Assembly: GCA_027924645.1 (NCBI GenBank)
Contig: BSBN01001017.1
Span: 6,846,501-6,910,500 of the forward strand
Direction: 5' to 3'
DNA from: Cunninghamia lanceolata
Taxonomy: Eukaryota; Streptophyta; Pinopsida; Cupressales; Cupressaceae
Length of the DNA stretch: 64,000 nt
A program made the translations under genes and the position numbers. The notes beneath the pieces are model-generated. The model was not told where the DNA came from and did no database searches. It saw only the letters and a list, made by a program, of their open reading frames with translations. Shown piece after piece: positions 45,060 to 55,734 of this stretch (positions are counted from its first letter, which is position 1; every line of letters begins with the position of its first letter).

Positions 45060-45540
45060 TACTGGGAAAGAAAGACAACGTCATCATCATCATGATGAAG
45101 ACAAACAGGAGGACTTGGAAAATGATCCTGCCGCTGAGGAAAATCATGATGACGTCATCGTCATCATCAGGCTCGGTTAAAATGCAAAGGGATGACGTCA
45201 CCATCATGTTTCGTTTAAAATCAGGAGGTAAATGGAATATCGGGTTCCCTCTAAGGAAGATGATCAGGTCATGCAAGCAGTATGACCCCTTTTTCAGCTA
45301 AGGCGATTCGCTCAAAAGATCAGGATGATGATGATCATCATCATCATATTCGCACTGGGTGATCAAAATATGATCCTGCCGAAAGTCCTGATGACGTCAT
45401 CAGGATATCCGGGGCTTGTGTTAATCTTCGAACATGACATCATCGTCATCATCATATTAGTGAAATGGATCACGCCTTGGAAAATATCCTGCCGAAGGAT
45501 AAAGGTGATGGTGACGTCATCGTCATCATCATATTTGCAA
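45060..45540 (-). promoter_or_regulatory. Repeated U3 module with TGACGTCA (bZIP/TGA-type) sites
   Basis: Perfect palindromes TGACGTCA at 45150-45157, 45193-45200, 45392-45399 and 45512-45519, with a near match TGACATCA at about 45435. Three are preceded by a repeated stretch around AAAATATGATCCTGCCG (45119, 45366, 45482) and followed by TCGTCATCATCA. TGACGTCA is the established core for plant bZIP/TGA factors. That it works as an enhancer here is inference. ORFs through this block (45049-45663) are repeat shadows. Confidence 0.7.
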
Positions 45541-45924
45541 AAGGTTATACTCGTCGGCAGGATGATATTACGAACTGTTGGGAGAGACGAACCAGATCAT
45601 GATGATCTTGTTCAACACGACTTAAGAAATGAAAATCACCCTCCGCTTCGAAAGATAAGGTGATCATCATGATCACGCAAAAGGAGGTCAGGAGGATATT
45701 AAGAAATGTCGGGTCTCGAAATATCATGATGATGTTGATCACCAAGACTGTCGTGCGCGCGCAAATTATGCAGATGGCAGATTTCTCTAAGTAAGGTGAC
45801 GATGATCATCAGCATGATATTATCACATCGGGTGATTTTAAATATCATGATGCTCGCAATGTTGGAATATCATGATGCTGATGATGTTAGAATATCATGA
45901 TGATGATGATGTTTCCAAGGTCGC

Positions 45925-46100
45925 TTGACGGGAAAAGCTCACTAGCACTTAAGATTGACGTCCGGATGTTTCGGGACTGCATGATTTTTATCAGGTGATA
46001 GAGTAAGATCATGATGAAGACCTTTGGCGACACAAAAGACCGCCTGACGGGAAAAGATTACTACGACTTAAACTTGACGTCCGGATATTTCGACCTCAGG
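45925..46100. repeat. Tandem repeat of about 110 bp in the solo LTR
   Basis: TTGACGGGAAAAGCTCACTA ... TTGACGTCCGGATGTTTCG at 45926-45985 recurs at 46036-46095 as CTGACGGGAAAAGATTACTA ... TTGACGTCCGGATATTTCG. Confidence 0.8.
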
Positions 46101-46459
46101 ATATTATCGGGGGCTTTTCAAATATCATGATGATGATGTTCATATAGCAATTATCAGGTTTGACCAAAACTTTGACTGCTCACAACTCCCTCATATGGAC
46201 GAATTTTCAAGTGATGCAAAAGGCAAACCTGCATGAAATTTCAAGCTCTTTCTAACCATGAAGTCATAGAAACAAAATATGAACTTTGACAAACTAACCT
46301 CATGATGATGACCTACCTCATCCTGACCTTCATGATGATGATGCACCTGACTTATTTTTACCAAACCGCCAGAAACAGACAACACAAGCCAAAACAAAAG
46401 TTGGGTCCCTGTTTTGCCAAGTCAAAATGGGGCGTGTTGTGTAACCACACAACAGACAG

Positions 46460-46960
46460 TTGGAGATGTAGGTAGATCCCACCATATGTTTGCAATGGTT
46501 GATAACCGCCAGGCCAACTTCCAGGCTTCAGTGATTGAGACAACAGGTATGATTGGGGATATTCTCGTTACTATTTTATTTGACTCTGGCACTACTGATT
46601 CATTTGTATCTCCATCGTTAGTGGAGCATTGCAGGTTGGTGGCCTCTAGGCAGGGAGATAGGTGAGAGGTTGAGTTGGCCATTGGGGCCAAGATGGCAGT
46701 AGATGCCTTGGTTCAAGATTGTGAGTTATCTTTGGGGGCCTTCACTATAGTATGCAACCTTAGGGTTATGCCCTTAGGATACTATGGTGTAGTTTTAGGT
46801 ATGGATTGGATTGCAGCTCATAGAGCCAAACTAGATTGTCGTGGAAAGGTGATTAGCTACTTAGATGATCATGGCACATCAGTCAAGGTAGTGGGTATTC
46901 AAAAGCCCATGGTAGTTCATACGATATCTTCTCATTAGCTTAAACACTACATGTGGAAGG
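46460..46960 (+). pseudogene. Element C protease
   Basis: HHMFAMVDNRQANFQASVIE leads into the protease core ILVTILFDSGTTDSFVSPSL (about 46560-46620) with the catalytic Asp-Ser-Gly. Then YYGVVLGMDWIAAHRAKLDC (about 46780-46835) is the usual second protease motif of chromoviruses. A TGA at about 46664 replaces an expected Arg or Trp. It cleaves the Gag-Pol polyprotein in the family. Confidence 0.9.
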
Positions 46961-48010
46961 TATGTCAGTTGTTTGCCATCACTATTAGCGACAGATTAGA
47001 GGATGAGCTAGAGGCATCATTAGATGACCATACTATCTTGAGGGAGTTTGTCTATGCCTTTCCACCAGAGTTACTAGGTATGCCACCTCGCTAAGAGGTA
47101 GACTTCCACATCGATTTAGTACCAGGTGTCGAGCCAGTATCTTGTGCACCCTACAGGATGACCACACATGACTCACGAAGCTCAAGTTGCAGTTAGAGGA
47201 GTTGCTTGAGAAGGGGTACATCTGACCTAATGTTTCACCTTGGGGCGCACCAGTCATCTTCGTGAAGGATGGGTCTCTTCATTTGTGCATGGACTATAGG
47301 TAGCTTAATAAGGTGATGATAAAGAACTGTTATCCCCTACCTAGGATTGATGATCTTTTTGACCAAATGCAAGGAGCTAGAGTGTTCTCTAAGATAGACC
47401 TGAAGTCTGGTTACCATCAGTTGTGCATCACAGAGGTGGACATCCATAAGAGTACCTTCCAGACTTGATATGGCCACTATGAGTTCACTGTGGCACCCTT
47501 CAGCTTGACGAACGCTCCTGTAGTGTTCATGAGTCTCATGAATGGGGTGTTCCATACTTACTTGGATCAGTTTGTGATCATTTTCCTTGATGATATTTTG
47601 ATCTATTCGCAGATTGAGGAGGAGCATGAGGAGCACATACATCAAGTATTGCAGTTCTTGAGAGAGAAGCATCTTTATGACAACTTGGCGAAGTGTGCCT
47701 TTTTTAGATCCGAGGTGCAGTATTTGGGGCACATCCTGTCTGGTGATGGTATCTCCTTAGATCCATTAAAGATCAAGGCTATCAAGGATTGGCTAGCACC
47801 CAACAGTGTGACAGAGGTCAGGAGTTTCATGGGGTTAGCTAGGTATTACCACAGATTCATAGAGGTATTTTCCAGGATAGTTCACCCCATCACTTCCCTT
47901 CAGCGGAAAGGGAAGAGCTTCACTTGGACCGAGCAGTGCAAGAGGGTCCTTGGGGTCCTCAAGGAGTGTCTTACCAGCATTCCCATTTTAGTAGTTCCTG
48001 ATCCAACAGT
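46961..48010 (+). pseudogene. Element C reverse transcriptase
   Basis: RT motifs in order: VDFHIDLVPGVEPVSCAPYR (about 47100), LEELLEKGYI*PNVSPWGAP (about 47195-47255), [14 protein letters not shown] (about 47385), YGHYEFTVAPFSLTNAPVVF (47470-47530) and the catalytic FVIIFLDDILIYS (about 47571-47610). KCAFFRSEVQYLGHILSGDG (about 47692) and VRSFMGLARYYHRFIEVFSR (about 47820) follow. Stops are few and match C to T change (CGA to TGA at 47467, CAG/CGA to TAG/TAA elsewhere). The 183-codon open stretch at 47490-48041 is the best kept part of element C. Confidence 0.94.
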
Positions 48011-48370
48011 GGATTTATGGTTTGTACTAATGCATCACTAGAGGGTTTGGGAGCTGTGCTTATGTAGGGTGGTAGAGCGATTGCGTATGAGTCACGAAAG
48101 CTCAAGACCCGTGAGCTAAACTACCCCACTCATGATTTAGAGCTCATAGTAGTGGTTCATGCTCTGGTTCATTAGAGACACTTTTTGTTGGGTCATTGAT
48201 TTGAGCTTCATTCAGATCATCACAACCTATAGTTCATATTCATGCAACCAAGTTTGAATGCCCTCTAGTGGTGTTGGATGGAGGTTCTTTACGAGTATGA
48301 CTTTGATGTCCACTACATCAAAGGAAAGGAGAACGTTGTTGCTGACACATTAGTCCAAGGCGCCATGAGA
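48011..48370 (+). pseudogene. Element C RNase H
   Basis: TNAS*EGLGAVLM*GGRAIA, then [42 protein letters not shown] and YDFDVHYIKGKENVVADTL: the Ty3 RNase H order with its Asp, Glu and His. The four or more TAG codons stand where the family has Gln or Trp. Confidence 0.9.
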
Positions 48371-49859
48371 TCCTAACCTTGACCTTGAGTGTGGACTTGA
48401 GAGGGTGTATCATTCAGCATCTGCCTGAGGATGAGTGGCTTTTTGAGGTGCAGTAGGAGATCCAGTCACAGAGGGCCCTTGTGGGCAAGTTTGCAAGATA
48501 TTCCCTTGAGGCAGATGGGTTTCTTAGACATTGACAGTGCATCTATGTACTTCATGCAGGTGATCTACATACAATAGTGTTATCAGAGGCTCACATAGCA
48601 CCATATGCAGAACACCCAGGGGTGAAGAAGATGCATGCCGACTTGCGATAGCTATATCATTGGGTGGGTATGAGATGAGATATTGCAGAGTTTGTTGCTC
48701 ATTGCCTTGAGTACCAGAGGGTCAAGGCTGAGCATTAGCATCCAACAGGTCTTTTATACCCTTCACGAGATACCCAAGTGGAAATGGGGCACCATTTCCA
48801 TGGATTTCATTGTTGGTCTTCCTATGTCATCTCGCCACCATGATGTCATCATGGTGACGATTGACAAGTTGACCAAGGTGGTGCATTTCTCACTTGTACA
48901 CACGATGTACAATGCACTATCAGTGGCAAGACTATTCTTGTATGAGATTGTTAGATTACATGGGGTTACCTCACCACATCATTTCTGATAGAGACTCAGT
49001 GTTCACATCAGCCTTTTAGAGGGCATTACAGTAGGTGTTGGGCACACAGGTCAACTTCAGTTCAGCTTGTCACGTGGAGATAGATGGTCAGACGGAGAGG
49101 GTGAATTAGGTTTTAGAGGACATGCTCCGTATGTATGTTATGGATCACCAGTCTAGATGGGAGGAGTATATGTATCTAGTTGAGTTTGCCTACAATAATG
49201 TGCATCAGAACTTGTTGGGTATGCCTCCTTTTCAGGCCTTATAGGACAAACCTTGCAGGACACCATTGAGTTGGGATCGTATAGAGGACAGGGTTGCTAT
49301 TGGGCTAGAATTGGTGCAGGATATGGAGTAGTAGGTGACCTTGATTAGATAGAGACTTCAGGAGGTACATGATTGACAGCAGAAGTATGCTGATGCTAAG
49401 AGATTAGATCAAAGCTTCTTGGTTAGTGACAGAGTATTCTTGAGAGTGCGGCCACACAAGAGTCCAATCTATTATGGAAAGGGCTCTAAGCTCGCACCAC
49501 GGTTTGTTAGGCCTTTTAAGATCTTGGAGCAGATAGGACCTGTAGCCTACCGTCTAGCTTTGCCACCTAGCCTATCGCGCATCCACGATATTTTTCATGT
49601 ATCTATTTTGCAGTGTTACATATCTGATTTATCTCATGTATTGGATTGGAGTGCTCTATAGGTAGAGGTGGACGGGTAGCTGGCTTTGGAACCAATTCAC
49701 ATATTGGCTTGTTAGACACCGAGCCTTCGAGGTTGAGTGCTGGACTAGGTTAGGGTTCAGTGGGATAGGTATGATGAGGTCACGATGATATGGGAGGATG
49801 CAGCTAGATTGAGGACACTTTATCCTCACCTCTTTGATGACTTCCAAGAGGAAATTTAG
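48371..49859 (+). pseudogene. Element C integrase with chromodomain-like C-terminus
   Basis: The zinc region HPGVKKMHADL ... CLEYQRVKAEH (about 48610-48735) has one Cys lost to Tyr. The core has WGTISMDFIVGLPMSSRHHD (first Asp, about 48785), VTIDKLTKVVHF, then ISDRDSVFTSAF (second Asp, about 48985) and HVEIDGQTERVN (Glu, about 49080). Then [33 protein letters not shown] and [20 protein letters not shown] (about 49500-49560) lead to a C-terminal block with WDRYDEVTMIWEDAARL and YPHLFDD. This resembles the chromodomain region that guides chromoviruses to heterochromatin. It ends with TAG at 49857-49859. A one-base frame change lies near 48990. Confidence 0.92.
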
Positions 49860-49863
49860 TCTT

Positions 49864-49874
49864 AGGGGGGAGGA
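49864..49874 (+). other. Element C polypurine tract
   Basis: AGGGGGGAGGA directly precedes the TGTGAGG start of the 3' LTR. Confidence 0.93.
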
Positions 49875-52188
49875 TGTGAGGCCTATTATTTCACTCCCTT
49901 ATTTTTTCTTGTTACATATTATTGTTGGAGACATTTTAGACATTGGGGACTGTTGATCCTGATACGCAAACCTTTTAGACTATATTTCTTTATTATGGTT
50001 AGTTATTTTTAGTATGTTGTGATGAGACTAGATCCTGATTTTATTTACTGATGATGATTAGACATGTGATATGCATTCTAATTCTATTAGAGATACTAGT
50101 TGTGAGATTATGTTATGGATTTACTATGCGATTTTTATCTTGTGATGGATTATAGAAATACAAATTATGAATCTAATTATGATGTGATTTTTATGATGTT
50201 TTAAATGATTATATGATGGTGTCAGTGCATGTTTTTCCTTGCTTCAGCTATGATATACATGTTGGAATAATCTTTTGTTTAAGTGCATAGGTGATTTTCC
50301 CAAGCCATGGAAAATCAGAGATTATCCCACACATTTAAATCCCATGTTGAACTGATCTAGTTCCAAGAGGAACCAAGATTAACTATGTAAATGCTTGATG
50401 AATTTTCATAATGTTTGCGTATGTTGTCTTTGGGCTAGGTCTACCTATTTTTAGTTGATTGTATATTGGTGTTGTAAATGTGTAATGGTTATTTGATTTA
50501 ATTTTTAGATTTTAAATTTTGTGACCCCTTTTCATGTGATTTTCTACACCCTAAGGTGCTCAAATTGGGTTAAAAGTGACCCTGGGTTGTACTCCTAGGG
50601 TCTAGGGCCCATTTGAGCTTGTCTAACCCTAGGATAACTCCCATATGGTCACTTAAACTTCACCCTAAAGTGAAGTGACGAAAATAGAAGTTTGGGGAGG
50701 AGTGGAAGGTTGGGTCAAACCTTCAACCTTATCCACACCTCATTCCAAGGCATTGGGGTACCTTGCATTGAAGGCTTAGGGAGTCTTCAAGACTCCTAAT
50801 TATGGAGGAACCAACTCCAAGGCTCTCTCACATTGGTGAGGGTGCCTTGGGATTTTGTGGTCTTTCATGGGAGGATAGGATTGGGACACTTGTCATACCC
50901 TCATCCTTTTTAGACTCCACCTTGCTCTCACACGTGTGAGAGAGTACAAGTGGAAGGGGAAAGACTTGGTGGAATGGGAGGGTGACATGTGTCACCCCCA
51001 CATTCCATGAAGCTTTCAAGTGGATGTGAAGAGGAAGGAGAAGGTGACACATGTTACCTTCTCATTCCTCAAGGCTCATGAAGAGAGCCTATTTTAATAC
51101 CTCTTGAAGAGAGGGAGAGGGTTGTTGATTTCATTATATTTTCTATTTTATTTGAATTTTGGGGAGAGAGTTAGAGGGTTTTTTTGGAGGCACATTTGGA
51201 GAAGGACTTGGAGGTGGAGTTGGAAGGGATCTACTTTAACTACCTACCATTGTTGGGCTATTAAGGTAGGATTAAAGGCTCGATGCCTTTCCTTATGTAT
51301 TTACTTATCTTGTGTGTTTGCTTGTGAGTGTTTTGTTCTTGATGTTGTGGGGTTTTGAGGGTGTTTGTAAGAGCCTCTACATTTGGAGAAGATGCTCAAC
51401 ATGTGTGGGGTGGGGGAGGAGTGAACCTCCTTGAGGTCACTCTCCTAGTGTTGGTATTTTGGCCTCGAGGGCAAGATTATGAGAATGAGTATTTTCTATG
51501 GTATGAGTGCCATGGTAGAATATGTGTTTCTTAGAGTAATTATTTGGGCTTGAGGCCTTGCTTGTGTTGAGTTTTGAGATTTTGGAGTGGCCTCTTCAGT
51601 GAGTGATGTCCACTCCCCTACCCCTTCAAATTTATTTCTATGAGTTTTGTGTTGTGTTAAAATCTATGGGTATTCTTCATATTTTGTTGGTTGTTTATTG
51701 TTGTGTAGTGGAGTGAAGAATCCTTGTGTGTGGATGACCTCCAAGCTTGGGGGTGACTCATTAGTGAGTCTATGGTAGGGAGGAGAGCAATTTTTGTGGC
51801 TTGGTTCCCCTCCCTTGTATTTTCTTGCAGTTGTTTTTTGTTGGTTTTGAAGCTTGGAGGAAGAGCATTATAAAGTTATATTCATTGTAATTTTTTTGGC
51901 TACTTGAGAGCCTTGGCCAAGATTGGCCTTTGTATAGTTTGTCAAAAGAGAGAGAGAATTACTCTCTTATTTTTTATAGTTTAAATGATTTCATTTGTGT
52001 ACACTCTACTTTAGAAGTTATAAAAATGTATTAATCTCCTTAATGTAATTGTTGTCAAAATATATTGATTTTGGTTCTCATGTGCATATGTTTCAAGAAA
52101 ATGAAAAAAGATAGTTGTTGGTTTTATTTTATGAGATTGTGAAAATGTTACAATACATAAAAAGTATGTGTTACTTTACCTTTTAAGT

Positions 52189-52190
<2 letters not shown>

Positions 52191-52227
<37 letters not shown>

Positions 52228-52248
52228 TTAGGATGGCTGTTTTAAATC

Positions 52249-52286
<38 letters not shown>
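52191..52286. repeat. TA/CT microsatellites with a local duplication in the C 3' LTR
   Basis: (TA)n at 52191-52225, (CT)n at 52249-52270 and (AT)n at 52271-52286. GGTTAGGATGGCTGTTTTAA is present on both sides (52226 and 52287), so the block arose by a local duplication absent from the 5' LTR. Confidence 0.9.
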
Positions 52287-52632
52287 GGTTAGGATGGCTG
52301 TTTTAAATCCTCTATTTTAAATAAGTAGTGGCTGTTTGTATTTTAGTTTTCAAAGAATTTTTAAATAGAGTTGTTGTTTAGATAAAGAGAAAAAAAAAGA
52401 ACTTTTGAATATATGCAAATCATTTTAAGAGCATACTTTTATTTTAAAAAAAATATATATATATACACACATACATCTTAATATTTATATTTATGCTTGC
52501 TGGAAAAGAAGATTTTTTAGTGTATATGATTGCGTTTTATATATATCCTTTTTTTTAATGTATTTTATACTGGCTGAAGAATGTATTACTAGCTAACTGA
52601 TGCACTGTGTGCAAAAAACAAAATAACCCCAG

Positions 52633-52633
<1 letters not shown>

Positions 52634-52697
<64 letters not shown>
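52634..52697. repeat. Expanded TA microsatellite in the C 3' LTR
   Basis: (TA)n of about 63 bp against about 14 bp at the same place in the 5' LTR (40150-40163), which implies growth since insertion. Confidence 0.93.
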
Positions 52698-52702
<5 letters not shown>

Positions 52703-52759
52703 TATCATTTTTTTGGAGTTACAAATAAAATAATCACAAAAAAATAAAATAAAGCAGGT

Positions 52760-53037
52760 TAAGTTTTATGTAGCACCGACGGAGGGGGATGGAAACCCCT
52801 ATGACATCTGCATTGGTTGTGTGCTTACAAAGTACAGAGTGGGAAGGTGGGGGGGTGAAGCACCCCATAAGCTCACTTTGCTTCTTTTGTGTACGATGGT
52901 GAGGGGGTTTTGATCCCCCCACCAATCCTTCTTTTGACTTGGCCATTGAAACCGGCATGTAGGGAGTAATCCGCCCCAGCGGTGCTCTCTTCTGGCCTGT
53001 CACTCCTCTGTCATTTCATGGCCGTTTGGCCTTGCTT
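52760..53037 (-). repeat. GC-rich multi-hairpin segment in the C 3' LTR
   Basis: Partner of 40210-40490. The hairpins are weaker here, for example GGTGAGGGGGTTTTGATCCC in place of the perfect G/C arm, so this copy has decayed more. Confidence 0.75.
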
Positions 53038-53107
53038 ATGCTGGTAATAAACCAGACATAATTTTATTGTTGCTATTTTTATTAATAATAAAAATATGAA
53101 ATAGGTC
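53038..53107. other. Micro-inverted segment, copy in the C 3' LTR
   Basis: Reverse complement of 40497-40574 between colinear flanks; see that entry. Confidence 0.9.
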
Positions 53108-54346
53108 TAATATATATATATATATGCTAAAAAAAGGCTTTCTCTATACCTTTATTTTGAGTGGCGGCCATGGCTGCCCTTCCATTCAGACCTGCAAACA
53201 CAAAGAAAAAGAAAATGAGAGGAGGAAAATAGAAAAGAAAATAGTGGAGAAAACAAAATAGGGTTAGAGCATTTCCTTAAGGAAATTTATTTTGTAATGG
53301 GTGAGATTTTAGGGCTTTTAGATTTTAAATTTGTTTCTATTTAATTTTCTCTCTCCTTTTTGTTATGGGAATTTTCTTATTGCTCTTATTAAATTGTGAT
53401 GCCTTTGACCTTATGGGTAAAGGGGTAAGTTTTACTTTAAATGTGGGTTTTAATCAAATTATAGTTGTATAGTTTGTTATTTTATTTATTAATAGAATAG
53501 GAGATTTTTGTTTATGATTTAGATGGCTTTGGCCATTTAGAGTATTTATTTAAATAAGTATGTGGGGAACCTTTTTAATATTTTAATGTTTTGGGAGTTT
53601 TATTTTATCTTGAAGACTATAGGAATGATAATGCAACTCTAGTATAGCAAGATCGATTTGATTAATTTAATCGTATGATTGGTTTTAATCGAAGTAGAAT
53701 ATTTATTTAATCTTTCATTCTAGTTAATCGATTAGAGAACCTTAGTGTGGCAGTTAAATTCCTTTAGCGTAATTATTTAATTAATCAATGTTAGTAAGTT
53801 CAGAGAACTCTTGAGCATGATTTCTTAATTAGAATAATTCCTATATGTGCCCTAGAGGCGTTATGCTGCCAGATTTTTCTGGGGATTAGGGTTAATTTCC
53901 TCAGGCGATTTAAACCTTGTGTTGAATTATTTTTTTAATATTTCCGCAAACTTGACGTTTTGATTATGTGGTTATTTAATTCTTTTATGCAATAGGATTA
54001 GGGTTTTGATTTTGACTCGTGTTAGAATCCCGTCACTCACCTAGGAAGACATAGGGTTTTGATCAATTGATCCTAACCCTAAAGGTGACACTTCTCACAT
54101 TGCATTGACCCCCTTTGTCAGCCATCATCATGTAGGGGATTGTGCATATGATCACATTATCCTGAGATTGATTGACATGTTTACACCTTATGTGTATCGC
54201 CACTAAGCATGTTGATGCATGCGAGGGGGTTTCTAGGGATGCGTGAATTTTTTTTGATATTTCGTGTCATGACCACATGACACATGTGGACATAACACAT
54301 GTATTGCATGTCATGACCACATGGGAAATGTGGGCATGACAGAGGA

Positions 54347-55700
54347 GCCTACCCTACCTGTACCTATACCTGAGGGCCCTGTCCACTAGGTGCCCACCCT
54401 CCTCCAACTATATGTCTTGCAACTGCCATAGATAATACATCAATACCATCACCATCATAAATAAGTATGTCCTCATAGATGTACTCTACCTCAACCTCAT
54501 CTCCCTTGTCTTCCTCCTTCTCCTCTGCCTTAGGCTCCATCTCAACCTCTACCTTTAGATCAGTCAAATGAATAGGCCTCACCTACTACCACCACTAGTT
54601 GTAGGTCGGGGTCATCCCCACATTGACTTTCTCTCCTAGTCCCACTACACTAGCTACGATCCTGCCCAATCTAATAGAGCCACTTGTGGTTAAATCTATG
54701 TAGGCCATACTAGTATATCCTTAGGCATCTGACTGAATATCACCATCACTTAGGAAAAATCCTATACCAGCCCAAACTGTCGAATCACTCATGATGGAAT
54801 ATACCTGTCAATGGTGTGGCCCCCTCACCCCATTAGATATCAAGGTTGGAATGTGAAGGACATATGTATATGATCGTCAACTCACACCTCCAAACTTATA
54901 TATGGTCACCAGATGATCATATCCATGTCATCAATCTCTCAACCACCAATACCACAACTGTCCCATATGTGTATGAATGACAGGTGGTCTATATAAAAAC
55001 ACATAGGCCTCAAACAGAGCCCTACGATAGGCAGAATCAGGCCTCATGATCCTGATATGCTCCCATGTCCATACATGGAGCAATGTCACTCCAGCTTGCA
55101 AACTCATATCCAAATGTTAGACTACCAAATGCATCTCATGATACACCTAGGATGAAAAGCACGAGCCCCAGGAAAACATCACATCCTGAGTGATCATAGC
55201 CTTGATCACCCTCCCCCAGACAGTTAAAAAATCTTGCAATCATCGATCCAGAATCAATATCCCTCCAATCAATGCACACACATATAATGTGAAAGGATCC
55301 ATCCCAGTGGCCTAAGTCTGTGCATACCACATTTGCCATTGGTCTTGGGTATATACTAGAAGGATAGGTGTAAATACCCTTTCCAAAGATGCTACTCCTG
55401 ACTATACATCATATATCACTCGTTCTCCTCGTATGGGGATCCTAAGGATCCTCCATACATCCTTTAGGGTGATCTTGATCTCACCCGTAGAAAGTAAGAA
55501 GGAGCATGTCTTGTTCCTCCACCTCTCTACTATGGCTGACATCATGGCTCTATGAGTCCATATCTAGGGCATCTCAGAGATCTTCTGTAGCCCTATCCTC
55601 CCTAGATAGGCTATATCTACCTAATCAAACTATGATCTCAACACCATCACTGATGGAACCCAGTGCTCTTGTGACAGCAAAATCCTACCAAGAATCTGCA
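54347..55700 (-). pseudogene. D: N-terminal (PMD core) part of the antisense gene, split by element C
   Basis: Minus strand. After a probable acceptor (TTTTTAGATGCAG, about 55690) the frame reads ILGRILLSQEHWVPSVMVLR. It continues with AIVERWRNKTCSFLLSTGE and IKITLKDVWRILRIPIRGER (about 55430-55540), then DQWQMWYAQT, GVTLLHVWTWEHIRIMRPDS (about 55030-55090) and LFEAYVFLYRPPV. An acidic stretch (KAEEKEEDKGDEVEVEYIYE) lies near 54500. It matches the PMD gene of B at CSF-L-GE-TLEDV--ILRI and GVTLL-VWAWEH. Stops are mostly TAG. The C-terminal tail is at 19018-19945. No matching plus-strand pol is found in the window, so D is a remnant. Confidence 0.82.
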
Positions 55701-55734
55701 TCTAAAAATCAGCAAAAATTAACTCTTTTTCTCA

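Larger units (their letters stand above)
43259..46454 (-). mobile_element. Solo LTR of 3.2 kb inside element C, ATGATG-rich
   Basis: It begins TGTTGGTCATGATG and ends CCACACAACA, so it has TGTTG/CAACA termini. It is flanked by the perfect duplication GACAG (43254-43258 and 46455-46459). Removing it rejoins the gag-protease frame of C without a shift. A minus-strand TATA box (TATATAAG, 44230-44237) followed by a leader-like stretch suggests minus orientation, with about 2.2 kb of U3 on the right. U3 is full of ATCATGATG repeats and has four TGACGTCA sites. No internal repeat pair or pol motif is seen. The 142-codon ORF at 43595-44023 has no recognisable domain and is not supported as a gene. 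Confidence 0.88.
19946..54341 (+). mobile_element. Element C: Ty3/gypsy chromovirus-like element with LTRs of about 4.4 kb, itself invaded twice
   Basis: The 5' LTR is in two pieces (19946-21561 and 38998-41702) around element B, and the 3' LTR is 49875-54341. Between them are an initiator-Met primer site, gag, protease, RT, RNase H and integrase in Ty3 order, and a purine tract. A solo LTR interrupts gag-protease at 43259-46454. The flanking duplication is AAGGA (19941-19945) against GAGGA (54342-54346), one mismatch. The C-terminal region of integrase (WDRYDEVTMIWEDAARL, YPHLFDDFQEE) looks like the chromodomain-type end of Tekay/Del chromoviruses, which are known for long LTRs. Lineage is inference. 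Confidence 0.92.
49875..54341 (+). repeat. Element C 3' LTR (4,467 bp)
   Basis: It runs TGTGAGGCCTATTATTTC to GTGGGCATGACA and is the uninterrupted copy of the LTR split at 19946-21561 and 38998-41702. LTRs this long are at the high end for Ty3 elements. It contains expanded TA tracts, a CT/AT microsatellite block, the GC-rich multi-hairpin segment and the other orientation of the small inverted segment. ORFs inside it are not called. Confidence 0.95.

Noticed and set aside
45049..45745. Met/Ile/Ser-rich ORFs on both strands (MMMIIIIIF, SSSSSG)
   Set aside because: Translation of ATGATG/CATCAT repeats in all frames.
44760..46340. Possible CRISPR-like or regularly spaced repeats (ATCATGATG)
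   Set aside because: Spacing is irregular, units are a simple trinucleotide-type repeat, and the context is a plant LTR.
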